Source: Papiliotrema nemorosa
Taxonomy: Eukaryota; Basidiomycota; Tremellomycetes; Tremellales; Rhynchogastremaceae
Length of the DNA stretch: 64,000 nt
Direction: 5' to 3'
NCBI GenBank assembly: GCA_032158125.1
Contig: JASKOT010000018.1
Coordinates: forward strand, 1-64,000
Part shown: piece after piece, positions 52,165 through 62,673 of the stretch
Layout of the letters: each line of letters begins with the position of its first letter
Position numbering within the stretch: position 1 is the first letter of the stretch
The notes under the pieces: model-generated
Told to the model about the DNA's origin: nothing
Database searches by the model: none
The model's input: only the letters and a program-made list of their open reading frames with translations
Made by a program: the position numbers and the translations under genes

Positions 52165-52511
52165 GGTGAAATATGGGTTGAACTGGACAAGATTCCAATC
52201 GACAAAAAGCTAGCGATCTTCACAAGAGATGTTTCGTCTGATCGACTCGAGTGTACACAGCTATTCACAACAAGATATGGGCCCGGACAAGCAGGATGCG
52301 ATGTGGACGCAGAACTCGTAGAGGGGATTGAGAGAGTCTGGGATCCAAATATCCCACAATCAGCGATTGAATGTGGCGCGCTCAGCAGCGATCTATTGAT
52401 CCGGCCAAAGCGTTGAATGGGCTCAAGGAGATGACGATACTCGATACATACAAGAGAAAGGGCCTTTGGCAATGCTGATGAGTACATACGTGAATGAAGA
52501 CCTCTTTTCCA
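52165..52511. promoter_or_regulatory. Spacer between LRR gene and DBP5
   Basis: A 347-bp region between two minus-strand genes, holding the DBP5 promoter and the LRR gene's 3' UTR. No further element recognised. Confidence 0.4.
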
Positions 52512-55057
52512 TCATGCGAAACGGCAAGATCCGCAGACCTTCCCAGTGGGCGGATATTGCCCTGTACCGACCGTCGTGGGCATTGGCCCAGGACCATTTG
52601 TGGCCGCTGTAGGGATAAAGATACCACTCATAGCTCCTGGTATCATATTTGGTCCCATTAGATTCGTAGATCGGAGGTCACAAGATGTCAGGGCGGAAGC
52701 AGAGCACACAGATTGCGGCATAAAACCTTGCAGATTGGCGTTACCGGTCAACGAGAGCGATGATAACGACGATGGCAAAGAAGCCGGTGGGGCAGTATAA
52801 TTGTTGTTGCTGAGATATCTGTTAGTCAGCGGGATGTCGTCGTTTTATTGATCATTACGACCCACAGTGTCTGTAGGGCCGTCAAGGTGGATAAGGAAGG
52901 GATCTGTCCTGTCAAAACGTTATAAGACAAATCCCTATCTGTAAGCCTGACTCTTGAGCCATACGAGACTTACAAGTAGGTCAAAGAGGTGGGCAAGTTT
53001 AGCTCCGAGACATTTGCGAGCTGTTGTCCAGTCACCGCAAGCGTCTTCAGCTCTGTATTCTTGTTCGACAACGGGAGAGCGTTGCCGATCTGGGCATTGT
53101 TTACCAGGACCAGTGAAGTCAAACCGGGGGCTTTGCTGAAATCGATAGACGAGATTGCGCCTGTCAGAGCGGTGTACTCAATGTCTATCGAAGAGATATT
53201 GGGCAAGGATAGCAATGCCGAGGGAAAGTTACCGGCTGGACCGTCAGACCCATCTATTGCGTGCACACACCAGGGACGGTGTTGTTTCCCATTACTCGTA
53301 ACGTTTGCAGCCCAATCAGAGCCGACAGACTCTCTGGAACTCTATCGGGTACGTCGGGGTATCTGAGTTGCCTTTTCGTCAGCCAAAGTCCAGCTTGCAG
53401 CTTACAGTTCGGTAACTCTTCCCCGATCATCGCAGGTGATCCCGTCCCAGGAGCAAGGACTTGCGTCAAGCATCCAGCCTTTTTCGTGTAGACCGTTGCT
53501 TGAGGTGGACCTGTATACATCACTCAAAGCACAGAATTGCAAAGCAGCGCCAACACCTGACGCGTTGCCGTTGTTCAGGGGATACGAGTAATCGTTGGTG
53601 GTGGAACGCATCAGCGGTACACAGTCGTTACATGGGAATGATAACGGTGACGTAGGTGCCGAGGTAGCGAAGAGATCTAAGCATGTAGATAGCGTTCTTG
53701 ATGGCGCAGTCGAGGGTGTTGGAGCGGCGGATGGCAGACTGTCCGATGTCGATGCCGTTTCTACCCCGTTGGCGGGCGACGAAGAGTGCTCATGTGATTT
53801 GGCCAACAGGGAGATACAGAGGCCGACTGTCAGAGCGATAAGGCCAATCACGGCTAACAGTATGATCCACTTGGTATCAACGACCGCCGTAGGATTCAGG
53901 CTCACCTTCCAGACTTTATGCTTCCTCTTCTTCTGCTGCTGCTCCTCCTCCTCCTCCTCCTTACGCCTTGCCCACAGCTTTCCATCGTCACCCCTGTGCT
54001 TCTTTTCTCGATCTGCCAGCGTGACACCGATGTTCCACTCTCGACTTGCCGGACTTCTCCTTGAATATGCGAAAGGACCTGGATGTAACATGGGCGAGTG
54101 AGTGGAATACGCCGTAGGTTCCGTCTCGGCGATGCGGACAGGCCGAGTTGCCATTCTGAACTTGGTGATTTGAGCCGCTTCCCTATCTTTGAGATGGTTT
54201 ACAGATCGCTCGTGAGCATTATCTCTTTGTAGCATCCGAGATCCACGTTTGATGGCGTTTAGCAAGGTTTTCTGTCGAGAGGGTCTTCTGTTCGGCCATC
54301 CTTCGCCAGCGCTTGAACATGGAGAAGGGGTAGGCGGAAGACAGGGAGAGCGACGGAGGTAAGTTGGCGTCAAGACCACGTCATGTAGGACAGAGTCGTA
54401 TACGCCTGGCGAATTCAGTGAAACCATGTTCAAGTTTGAGGATCGAGGATCGACCCCGCGGAGTGTTGGACTATCTTTAGGAGGCAAGAGACCTTGCGGA
54501 ATGATCTGACCAGGCTTGATGGAGACCCTTCCGCCTCTCCATGATGTGTATTTATGCCCCGGTTCTACCTCTGCAATATCAAAGGGATCATCAAGCACCA
54601 CTGCCTTTTTCGCTTGCTTGCTTTCCTTCCTAGGCGGCAATGTTTCCTTACGACGCATTTTGGGGGCGATTGTTCCGGCAGTCGGGACGACACCAGCGAC
54701 TCCAGGGTACACCTGTTTGGTCCTGGTCAGATCCAGTGGCGGCGGTCGATGAGGTGTTTTCTTGCTGCTCGAAGTCGAGCGGGGAGAGTGGAGAGATGCA
54801 CTGGACCGGCTGTGGAGGGCGGGAGATGAGTAAGGTAGGTTTGGAGGTAAGATTGGCGGAGAGTAGGCGCTGAGGGGGTGTTCGGAGTCTATAGGTGAGA
54901 CTTCAGTCTCGGTGAGAGAGATGATGGTAGGTTGTCGAGCTGACACGCTTTGTGTCGGGGGAAGAGGCGGTGGGATGCGTCTGATCGTATGCCGCGCAGG
55001 CAAAAGGGATGTAATCGAGAACCGCGACTTGAATCGAGTTGATGTATCGTCTAGCAT
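52512..55057 (-). CDS. Membrane-anchored LRR protein with plant-type LRR cap
   Basis: Predicted single-pass membrane protein of about 780-800 residues, not a family I can name. Residues 1 to about 395 are Ser/Pro/Arg-rich and probably cytosolic and disordered. One hydrophobic segment, KWIILLAVIGLIALTVGLCI (about 396-420), follows basic KKRKHKVWK. The outer part has Cys-paired segments (STCLDLF, FPCNDCVPLM), then a plant-like LRR cap SPCSWDGITCDDRGRVTEL, and leucine-rich repeats including SLPNISSIDIEYTALTGAIS, LTYLDLSYNVLTGQIPSLST and LQTLYLSNNN, ending VCGSCRFA. Inferred introns of 34-46 nt join these; one (about 53229-53263) is required to pass a stop. Start 55055-55057, stop 52512-52514. 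A cell-wall or ligand sensor role is speculation. Confidence 0.8.
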
Positions 55058-55618
55058 GCTGAAGAGGACTGTTGACTAGGCGAGAGTATGGTCAATTCGC
55101 AGATCGCGAGGCGTAGAATATCGTTCAACTGGATATACCGCTCGTTGTCAGACGACGATCCGACTATTGACTACTCACTGTGGATGAGCGAGTATCGAGC
55201 GATGAGTAAGATATTAGGCAAGTAAGGATAAAGATTGAGAGAAGAAAACAGAAGGATGGTGAGCTGCACACCCTCATACTGTCCCAAGCAGAAGCAAAGA
55301 CGAGGACTCAGAATCAGGCCTGTCGGTGAAACACCAGCGATCGTCATACTCCATCGCAGGAATGCCTGCGTTGCCACATGGACTTCCTGTCGTTTGATCA
55401 AATGTTACAGAGGACAATAAAGCATTCGAATGCAACGACGTCGAGTTGTGACGAAAGAAGTCAAGTGGAGACACTTTTTCTCATTCAACCTGAAACGCGA
55501 GGGCCAGGTGGGTGGCGAACAAAACACCGCCCAGGATCCTGGCACTGAGTGGCTCTGGTAGTGAAAGCATGGCTGTCGTAGGAAACGCTACATGGACATC
55601 ATAGGATCTATACATATG
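55058..55618. other. 561-bp spacer upstream of the LRR gene
   Basis: Between two minus-strand genes. It contains only short open frames with no splice or homology support, and should hold the LRR gene promoter and the 3' UTR of the next gene. Confidence 0.4.
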
Positions 55619-57100
55619 CTAGTCGGACTTGGCTTTTGAACCAGAGACAATTTGTGATTCCCACTGAACCTGACCAGACTGTCTCAATCTTTCGACCAAA
55701 ACGCCACCCAAGCCGGTGGCCGGGGTCAAGACCCCTCCAAGCTGCGCCAACGGAGGTAACGAAGTGCCGGAGGGTGCAGGGAGGACCAATGACAATGCGC
55801 TTTCTGCGAGCATATCTCCCACTTAGCTTTGACCTCGAGGGAACACTCACGGCAAGTTGAGACGTAACCTGGATCACCCTTGCCTGTAGCTGTAGTAATG
55901 ACGCTGACTCCCGGCTCTGTGGTCTCGGAAACATTGGTCACCTTCCACCAACCCTTCTGCAGCTGTTCCTCAGGTGCACCTGTCCCGGCGGTAGGCAAGA
56001 ACCACAGCAATATGCGTCGTGTCTACTGTTAGCAAGGCGCATAATAGTCTACTCACCAAGCTTGAGCCGAAGAAGAGCAACGCGAAAATAATGGTGATCC
56101 AGCTGACCAAATACGCCTTGAACCTGCTTCCAGTCTCCTGACTCTCCTCATACCTGAAACCTTCCCCATGGACCGGCTCCTTGATATTTCCAACATCAAG
56201 CGAGCGGTCCGAGATTGTTTGTGGATTTTGCCGGGAGAGCGCCCATGATCGACGCACGATACAACGGTTATATGGCCACATGAAGAAGAATGAACCGATC
56301 TTTGGCTGGGGTAGATGAGGCGAAATGAGCTCGTAAATGAGCCTAGGTCGTGGTCCCGGTCTATCCTCTCCACCTGACCCGATTTCAGCTTTATCTTGTA
56401 TTCTACTCACGCCCGACAAGCTGCCATTCTCCCCGCATTCTTTCCTTTGGAGGGAGGTCCGCGACCGACTTCATGCTCTCTATCGTCCCACCTGATATGG
56501 AGCCTTTGAATTTGAAGAAGGAGAGTGAATTGGTGATACTGGCGGAAGGATGTTGTTCCTGAAGGGTTTTGAGGGCTTGATAGATTGTAATATCCCTGCT
56601 GTCAGAAGGGGGCTGAGGGGAGGTCACGCACGAAGGGATAGAGTCAAAGCCGCAGCTGGGAATGATACATGCTCCAGTCTTGCTCGCCTGGAAGTGGTAT
56701 TCCGGTATGATATCCTTTGCAAGCCATCGAGACTCCCCAGTCAGGTCGACATAGTGCTTTCCAGTCGCAGCGCACTCTCTGACCAAGGCTTCTGCATTAT
56801 TTCTCTTGAATGGACCTGTAATTAGCAGAGACATCGGGATAGAATCAACCCACCCGCTAGATTGACTACAACGTCACCTCGGGCCACAAGGTCTTTGACG
56901 CTGGTTTCATCGCCCAGCTGGCACTCTGCAATCTCGTGTGTCCTCTTGAGCTTGGAGGCCGCATCCTGCAGCCGCTTGTGTGACCTGCCAGCCAATATGA
57001 CGTTGAACTTTTCGTGATCTCGATGATCATCCAGGTAGTCGAGCAATTCTCGAGCAGTGAACGAAGTAGCCCCGTAGATGATGACGGTAGGCTTGGACAT
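55619..57100 (-). CDS. Saccharopine dehydrogenase-like oxidoreductase
   Basis: Rossmann-fold protein of the SCCPDH/trans-acting enoyl reductase-like group; family members in fungi are membrane-associated and of unknown substrate, distinct from lysine-pathway saccharopine dehydrogenase. N-terminus MSKPTVIIYGATSFTARELL is the nucleotide-binding start (GATSFTAREL). It is followed by FNVILAGRSHKRLQDAASKL, VARGDVVVNLAGPFKRNNAE, GKHYVDLTGESRWLAKDII and GACIIPSCGFDSIPS. A C-terminal half hydrophobic stretch (SWITIIFALLFFGSSL) may anchor it. C-terminus LAQLGGVLTPATGLGGVLVE is typical of the group. Stop at 55619-55621. In tandem with cyclin H (242 bp apart). Confidence 0.88.
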
Positions 57101-57342
57101 GGTGGGGCAGAGCGCGGTGGATGTGTGTGCGAGCTGAAGCCGATCAAGAAGAACAAGGATTCAGTCTCAAAAGGTCGTTCTGGGTGAGGCGGTTTGCAGC
57201 GGAAAAACACGTCATCACCACGCAACTTGGTCGGCAATTTGCAGTCAGGTTCAAATACGAGTATTCATATTGTGCACATTATTGTTGTACAACAGATACA
57301 GGCGTGAAGTGGATTCTGAGTCGCAACAGCAGACTGACCCTC

Positions 57343-58765
57343 TCAAACATCGTCGTCCATCTGGCCCAAAGCCTTCAACCCTTGCCCCCCTTCCAACAAA
57401 CCCATCGCCTCGTCTTTGAGACCCATCCCGGTCGGCAGGGTATCATTCAGAGCTCGATCTCCTCCCAGCGATACGCGAGGAGAGCTGGGCTTGTTGTCTT
57501 TTTTGATCTTTGCAATTGGCTGGATCACATCACCAAATACCATATGATCATCGTCCATTTGTTGTTTCCTCTTGAGTGCCTTTTCAGCCTGGACGGCTGC
57601 CGCCGCGGATTCCTGTTCTTGCTTGCGCTTGATGTACCTGGAATTAGCTGTCACCGGATCTCAAACTTACAAAGCGGTGCCTGGGACCTTCTCGGGATTT
57701 GTGCAAGATTTCAGGCGCTTGTCAATCCCCTTGACCTGCTTCATATCTATAGGTTCGGCGCCTCGCCTGATTGTCCCCTCGATCTCCGTCAGGATTTCCA
57801 TGAGTCGCTGCTGGGGTATCCCGTACAGCTCACCCCCCTCGGTCTCGGCGTCCCACTTTCCATACTTCCAATCCAGGAAAGAGTCCACGAGGTCTCTGTC
57901 CACGAGCCTCAAAGATGCGAGGCCGATCTGAGAGGGGGAATGGGTGAATTCTACGTCGGTCAATCGTGACGCGGCAACCTGCTCAAGAGCTTTCACCACG
58001 GCACTTTGAATTTGCTTCTTTTTGATATCGGGACAAGACTGGTCTTAGCGAAACAACAGCAGGGGACCAACTTGTATATCCAGCGCCCAGCCCCGGAGCG
58101 ACTTTTCGGGACCTCGTATCCAAAATTCAAACATTAATGATTGAGCGACCAGAAATTCCGTCGAGAGGATATCTTCCGGATCCAGCTTGGCGAAACGTTC
58201 TCGGAAAACGTCCATCGATATCGGGTAATTGGTCGTCTTTGCCGCTAAAAAGACGCAAGTCGGCCTGAGGGTCAGCGATAGGCACCGATGGCGCCTCGAC
58301 GTACATGATGATTTTGGGATGATACTCCATGACCGAGTTTTTTAGGTAAAACCTCTTCACATAAGACACTGCTGTGGTCACCACACTCTCAGGCAGGTTG
58401 AACCCAGTCTGGACAATCTTTGACGCCTGGTCGCAGTAGAATCGTACCAGCAAGAGCTCTTCGTCCACAGAGAGGTAAGTCGTAGGTGGAGGGGGATCTG
58501 TAAATGCGTGTCCGAGAGAGATCTGCGCCTCCTATTACATGAGCAGAGAAACGCACATACAGGCGAGTATGCATACCTTTTCGAGCTCTATATTCTTTGC
58601 CAGGATTTGTTGAGCTTTAGAGCTGAGCAACTGACGCATGTCGCGTAGCTGATCCGAGGACCATCTCCAATTTCGATACTGCGATGTATCATGGTAAGAC
58701 GTTTCTCTCTGACCCAAAGGAGCTGTCGACGAGGTCGCGACGGGCTGCTCAGGCTCTGAAGTCAT
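57343..58765 (-). CDS. CCL1: Cyclin H/Ccl1, TFIIH kinase subunit
   Basis: Cyclin partner of CDK7/Kin28 in the TFIIK module, which phosphorylates the RNA polymerase II CTD. N-terminal region SYHDTSQYRNWRWSSDQLRD matches the Cyclin H signature (S-x-Q-x-R-x-W). The first cyclin fold contains DEELLLVRFYCDQASKIVQT and VVTTAVSYVKRFYLKNSVME followed by YHPKIIM. The second fold continues through FEFWIRGPEKSLRGWALDIQ and RDLVDSFLDWKYGKWDAETE. The C-terminal tail is charged, ends LKALGQMDDDV and is longer than in yeast. Three to four short introns. Start ATG at 58763-58765. Divergent from ATG27 with a 176-bp spacer. Confidence 0.93.
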
Positions 58766-58941
58766 GCAGGGTGCGCTGGAGTCTTGAGATGCACAATGGT
58801 AGACCCCTCTCTGGAGTATTATTGATGAAGCGGCGATGACCGAGGGGACAAAGACCGAGTCCTATCAGTGCAAGCCATGGTGACGATAAACCCTCACCCA
58901 TTCACAGCTCGCTCATCTTGAACGCAATTTGGACCGACAGG

Positions 58942-59908
58942 ATGATCACCAGCTCAAGATGGGCCATCATCTGCGCTCTCATGCTAGCACTTCCCGTCAG
59001 GCCATTCGATTGCTCCTTTGAGGCCAACTCTATCGCATACGACCTTAACCCTCTAGGCGGTCTTCGCTCGGCGTTCAAGGAGAACGAAACACCGCCCACG
59101 ACTTCCGAAGCGAGGGTGCGCATGGATATATGCTCAGGCGAGGGTATACCTGGAGAAGATGGAGTCTCAGATGAGGATCAGGTCAGTTCGACTTTCACAA
59201 GACGATTCTGGGCTGATCTATCAGTGTGGGGAAGGCACCAAAGTCTGTCTGACCTTGTTGAATCACAAGGAGAGCGCTCCGGACCCGAATAGAATCACAG
59301 CTGTCATACCCCTCTGGTACACCGACACGCCTGACGAGGACGTCACGATCACAGCTCTGGGGAAGAATGGGCAGGATGGCATCAAGATCTATGTAGCGGG
59401 ACCAGACTATGCTGGGTGAGTACTTTGCAGTATTTGTATTCCGAGTCAAAGGCTGATGGTAGTCTACAACAACATTTGAATCTCACCTTACAATGTGATC
59501 CATCCGGGACCGACCCTGATCCGACATTCATCTCGTATAGTGGAAACCTCTTATCTCTGCACTGGGCAACACCCGACGCTTGTCCTCGCTCGGGCGAAGG
59601 AGCCATAGAGCCAATTGGCAGCGGGGGAGTCGGGTTCTTTGGATTTCTCAAATTCTTGTTCTGGATGGCGATCCTGGGTCTGATTCTCTACTTTGGTATC
59701 GGTGAGTCATCAACGCGTCCTGTTCTAATCCACAGGCATATTCTACAACCACCAGCAGTACTCTGCCAAAGGATGGGATCTCATACCGCATCGTGATTTC
59801 TGGCGAGAGTTCCCCGTCCTGCTCCAGGATCTCTTCTCACACATTCTTGCCGGATTCAGAGGACAACATGGCGGTGGAGGTAGAGGCGGGTATAGCAGTC
59901 TGGGGTAA
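58942..59908 (+). CDS. ATG27: Atg27-like type I membrane protein
   Basis: Autophagy-related receptor-type protein that helps traffic Atg9 vesicles in yeast. Four exons (58942-59181, 59225-59415, 59463-59701, 59736-59908) total 843 nt, or 280 residues. Signal peptide at residues 1-20 (SRWAIICALMLALPVRPF), then the mannose-6-phosphate-receptor-like domain with paired cysteines (FDCSFEANSIAYDLNPLGG, MDICSG, DQCGEGTKVCLTLL, LTLQCDPSG, TPDACPRSGEG). A single transmembrane segment GFLKFLFWMAILGLILYFGI is followed by the conserved cytosolic tail YNHQQYSAKGWDLIPHRDFW and FPVLLQDLFSH. Convergent with the dynein intermediate chain (46-bp gap). Confidence 0.9.
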
Positions 59909-59954
59909 ACCAAGGTCATTAGATGCATTATTCATCAAGAGGTAAATCATGGCG

Positions 59955-62266
59955 CTATCGTCTCGGTCCGTCTACTATCTCTGGGCCCAAAGCCATCTGG
60001 TCTCGAGCCGCTGTTAAAATCTGCACCGTCTTTTGCAGTTCCATCCATTCATTATCTCGTGGAGAGACGAGCTTCTCCGCCACATCGTATACGTACACCT
60101 TGCCATCGCTCGAGCCCAAGCCTGCTTTGCGCGACAAGGGTGTCTTGTCCCAGGCCAGTTTATTAATGGCGCGAGGAGAGACTTGAGTGGACACAACAGG
60201 GACCTGGAGTCAGCTAGGGTAGCGCGATAAACTCACCTCGGGATCTTGGTTCAGATTCCACAAATCAAACTTGCCGCTACCATCGACAGTACCAAAGACC
60301 GCAGGATGATTGGGATGCCATTTGACGTCAAAGACATAATCATCGGCTTCCTCGAAAGAGTGGATAGGTGAAATACCGCTCGAGGCCTTGTCACCAGTCT
60401 TTGCACCTTTTATCCGCCACAGCTTGACTGTCCAGTCGACCGAGCTCGTTAAAAAGAGATCGGAAAAGTCGATTGAACCAGAGGAAGGATGAGATTGGAT
60501 GCCGGTGACGGGTCCAGCATGTCCTCGGTAGACGTCATCAGGCGAGGCATTGAGCCCTGCCTTGGCTGATGCTCGATCGTATCTGTTTGCCTGATACACT
60601 GACCCTTCTTCTGTGCCAACAAGAAAAGTGGCAGTCTCGGAATCGGCAAAGTCGAGACATGTAATGGACACCTCGTCCGTCTTATTGTGGGATGGGACAG
60701 TGAGTGGTAGAGCTTCTTGCGGCTGAGAAAGCATGTCGGCGAGCCAGGAGCAGACCAGCCCGTCTGTGCTGCTAGAGATGAGGTTGTTTGCATTCTGCGT
60801 GCCGACCATCTTCATGGCGTAGATTGGATATGTGTGCCCAGTAGCGGAGAGCGGTGTTTTGAGCACGGGTAGGTGTTTTGCTCGGGTGTCCCAGAGCAGG
60901 ACTTGACCAGAGTATGAGCCACCAAAAATAAGAGTCGGGTGGAATGGCGAAAAGGTGACGGACAGGACATCAGACTAGAGTCAGCAAGGTCTGCATGTCG
61001 ACTCACCGGAGAGTGGAAGATAAATTCAGGTCGTTCAAGCAAATGCAGGTTCCAAACGGCGACGATTCCGTCAGGGTCGTTAGTAGCAGACGGGTTCTTG
61101 TTGTAAGACGCCACAGCGAGTTCTGGAAACTGATTGTTAGCCTTTCTTCGGTGGTGTAATCACCTTTGGCGACCAGTCAAGATCGGTTACTGATCTTCCA
61201 GCGGTCCAACGCTCGTCGGAGAACGCGCAGACCAGCTTGACTCGTTGTCCTTCTGACTCGTCACTGGTATCAACAGATGCGCTGCCCAACGACTTACAAT
61301 GCGCTGTCAATCCCTACTGTATAGTCTCGAATATAGTCGTACCCATCGCTCAGTGCCCTTTGTACTATCTTGCTCGATTCCTCCACAAATGCCGAAAAGT
61401 CTGGCGCAGAGTAGATGGCTTGCTTTTGCTCGACCGAGAGATCTGCCATCAGCTTGGCTGCACATGTTACTCACCTGGCAAGGCGCGTATCTCGACTTTG
61501 GCCTTTAGCTCCTTCAACTCCTGCTCCAAAGCTTTCCTCTCTTCTTCTATCTCGTCCAGGATCCTCCGCCTCATCTCGTCTTCGTTCTCCCGACCACTTC
61601 CACCATCCCCTCCACGCCTCTTCAGGTGTTCTTCCTCGAAATCTTCGGTATCGGAAGTCGATGTTGACGTCGAGGTCGTCTGAGTTGCTTTCGAGTATGT
61701 GACCGCAGCTGGCTTGCTGGCCTGATAATTAGTGTCATATGCGATGTGGCCCTCAACTCACCTTGGCAGGCAGCTCGTACAGCTCAGACGAATGGTCGAC
61801 ATAGTCCACCGCCGGAATCGGAGAACCCGCACTGTCCCTATTCATCAGCGACGCAACACGAGCCGACTTACCTATCCACAGTCACTCCAATACTTGCTGC
61901 ATGTCTCGCACTGCCCTCATTACTGAGACGACTCGTGCGACCACCCGGCGTCCCAGGATTCGAAGCAGGAGGTGTTGATCTCCCGGGAGCATGGGGAGTA
62001 TAAGCTGTGGAGGGAGTTTGGCGGGAGGAAGACGGTAAAGGAGAAGCCGGGCGACCAAGAAGCGAGTCTACCAGCTCGTTGACATCTTTCCGCGAGCTCG
62101 TCAGGGGCTTTTGATCAGCTGAGATTCGAGCAGATCGCCTAGACCCTACCTCTGCTTTCGTCTTGTCCGATTGAGCCAGTTGAGCTAGACGTTCCGCTTT
62201 GGCTCGCTTGAGCTCTGCTAGTCGAGCTCTCCTCTCTTCTAATTCCTTTTTCAGCCTTTCCGACAT
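59955..62266 (-). CDS. Cytoplasmic dynein intermediate chain
   Basis: WD40 subunit of cytoplasmic dynein that links heavy chain, light chains and the dynactin p150 subunit. N-terminal coiled coil MSERLKKELEERRARLAELK (p150Glued-binding region in known homologues), then a disordered Ser/Pro-rich region with a DVNELVDSLLGRP motif, and an acidic coiled segment (about 61,500-61,680). The C-terminal beta-propeller includes SYNKNPSATNDPDGIVAVWN-like, PFHPTLIFGGSYSGQVLLWD-like, VTGIQSHPSSGSIDFSDLFL, SSVDWTVKLWRIKG, YVFDVKWHPNHPAVFGTVDG and KLAWDKTPLSRKAGLGSSDG repeats. It ends EIVDGPRR, stop at 59955-59957. Several short introns. Divergent from the unrecognised gene at 62674. Confidence 0.95.
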
Positions 62267-62673
62267 GGCAGGGGAGTTGGAAGCAAGAGATGTCTGGCAA
62301 CAGGTTGGCAGTTGAAACAGCGAGGCGCGTCGCGTGGAAACAAATTACGTAATCAATGAACCGATGCGCCAGGCCTTGTGGACAATGGGTGATCGGGTCC
62401 TTTGACGAGCAGATCATCGTCAAGACCATGGTCAAGGTGACGGTCGCCATGGCAGCTCATAAAGCGAGCGTCCCCAAACACGTGGAGTATGCCATTATTC
62501 CTCATGTAATGTGTACGCTTGGGACCGTATTCTCAATTTAGATCTCAGCTCTTCTTCTCCACTGACTGTCTCTCCCATGACTCGATCCACTCCCTGCCCC
62601 TATACACATTCTTAATACGGTGTACGTGTCAACTGTGGTAGACGAACAGCGCAGAGCTTGGTAATCAGTCACA
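62267..62673. promoter_or_regulatory. Divergent promoter, dynein intermediate chain / unknown gene
   Basis: A 407-bp spacer without a supportable gene. No homopolymer of the kind seen in other divergent spacers is present here. Confidence 0.4.

Noticed and set aside
57121..57969. 282-codon plus-strand open frame
   Set aside because: It is antisense to the cyclin H gene, whose spliced product is clearly recognisable; the plus-strand frame has no family resemblance.
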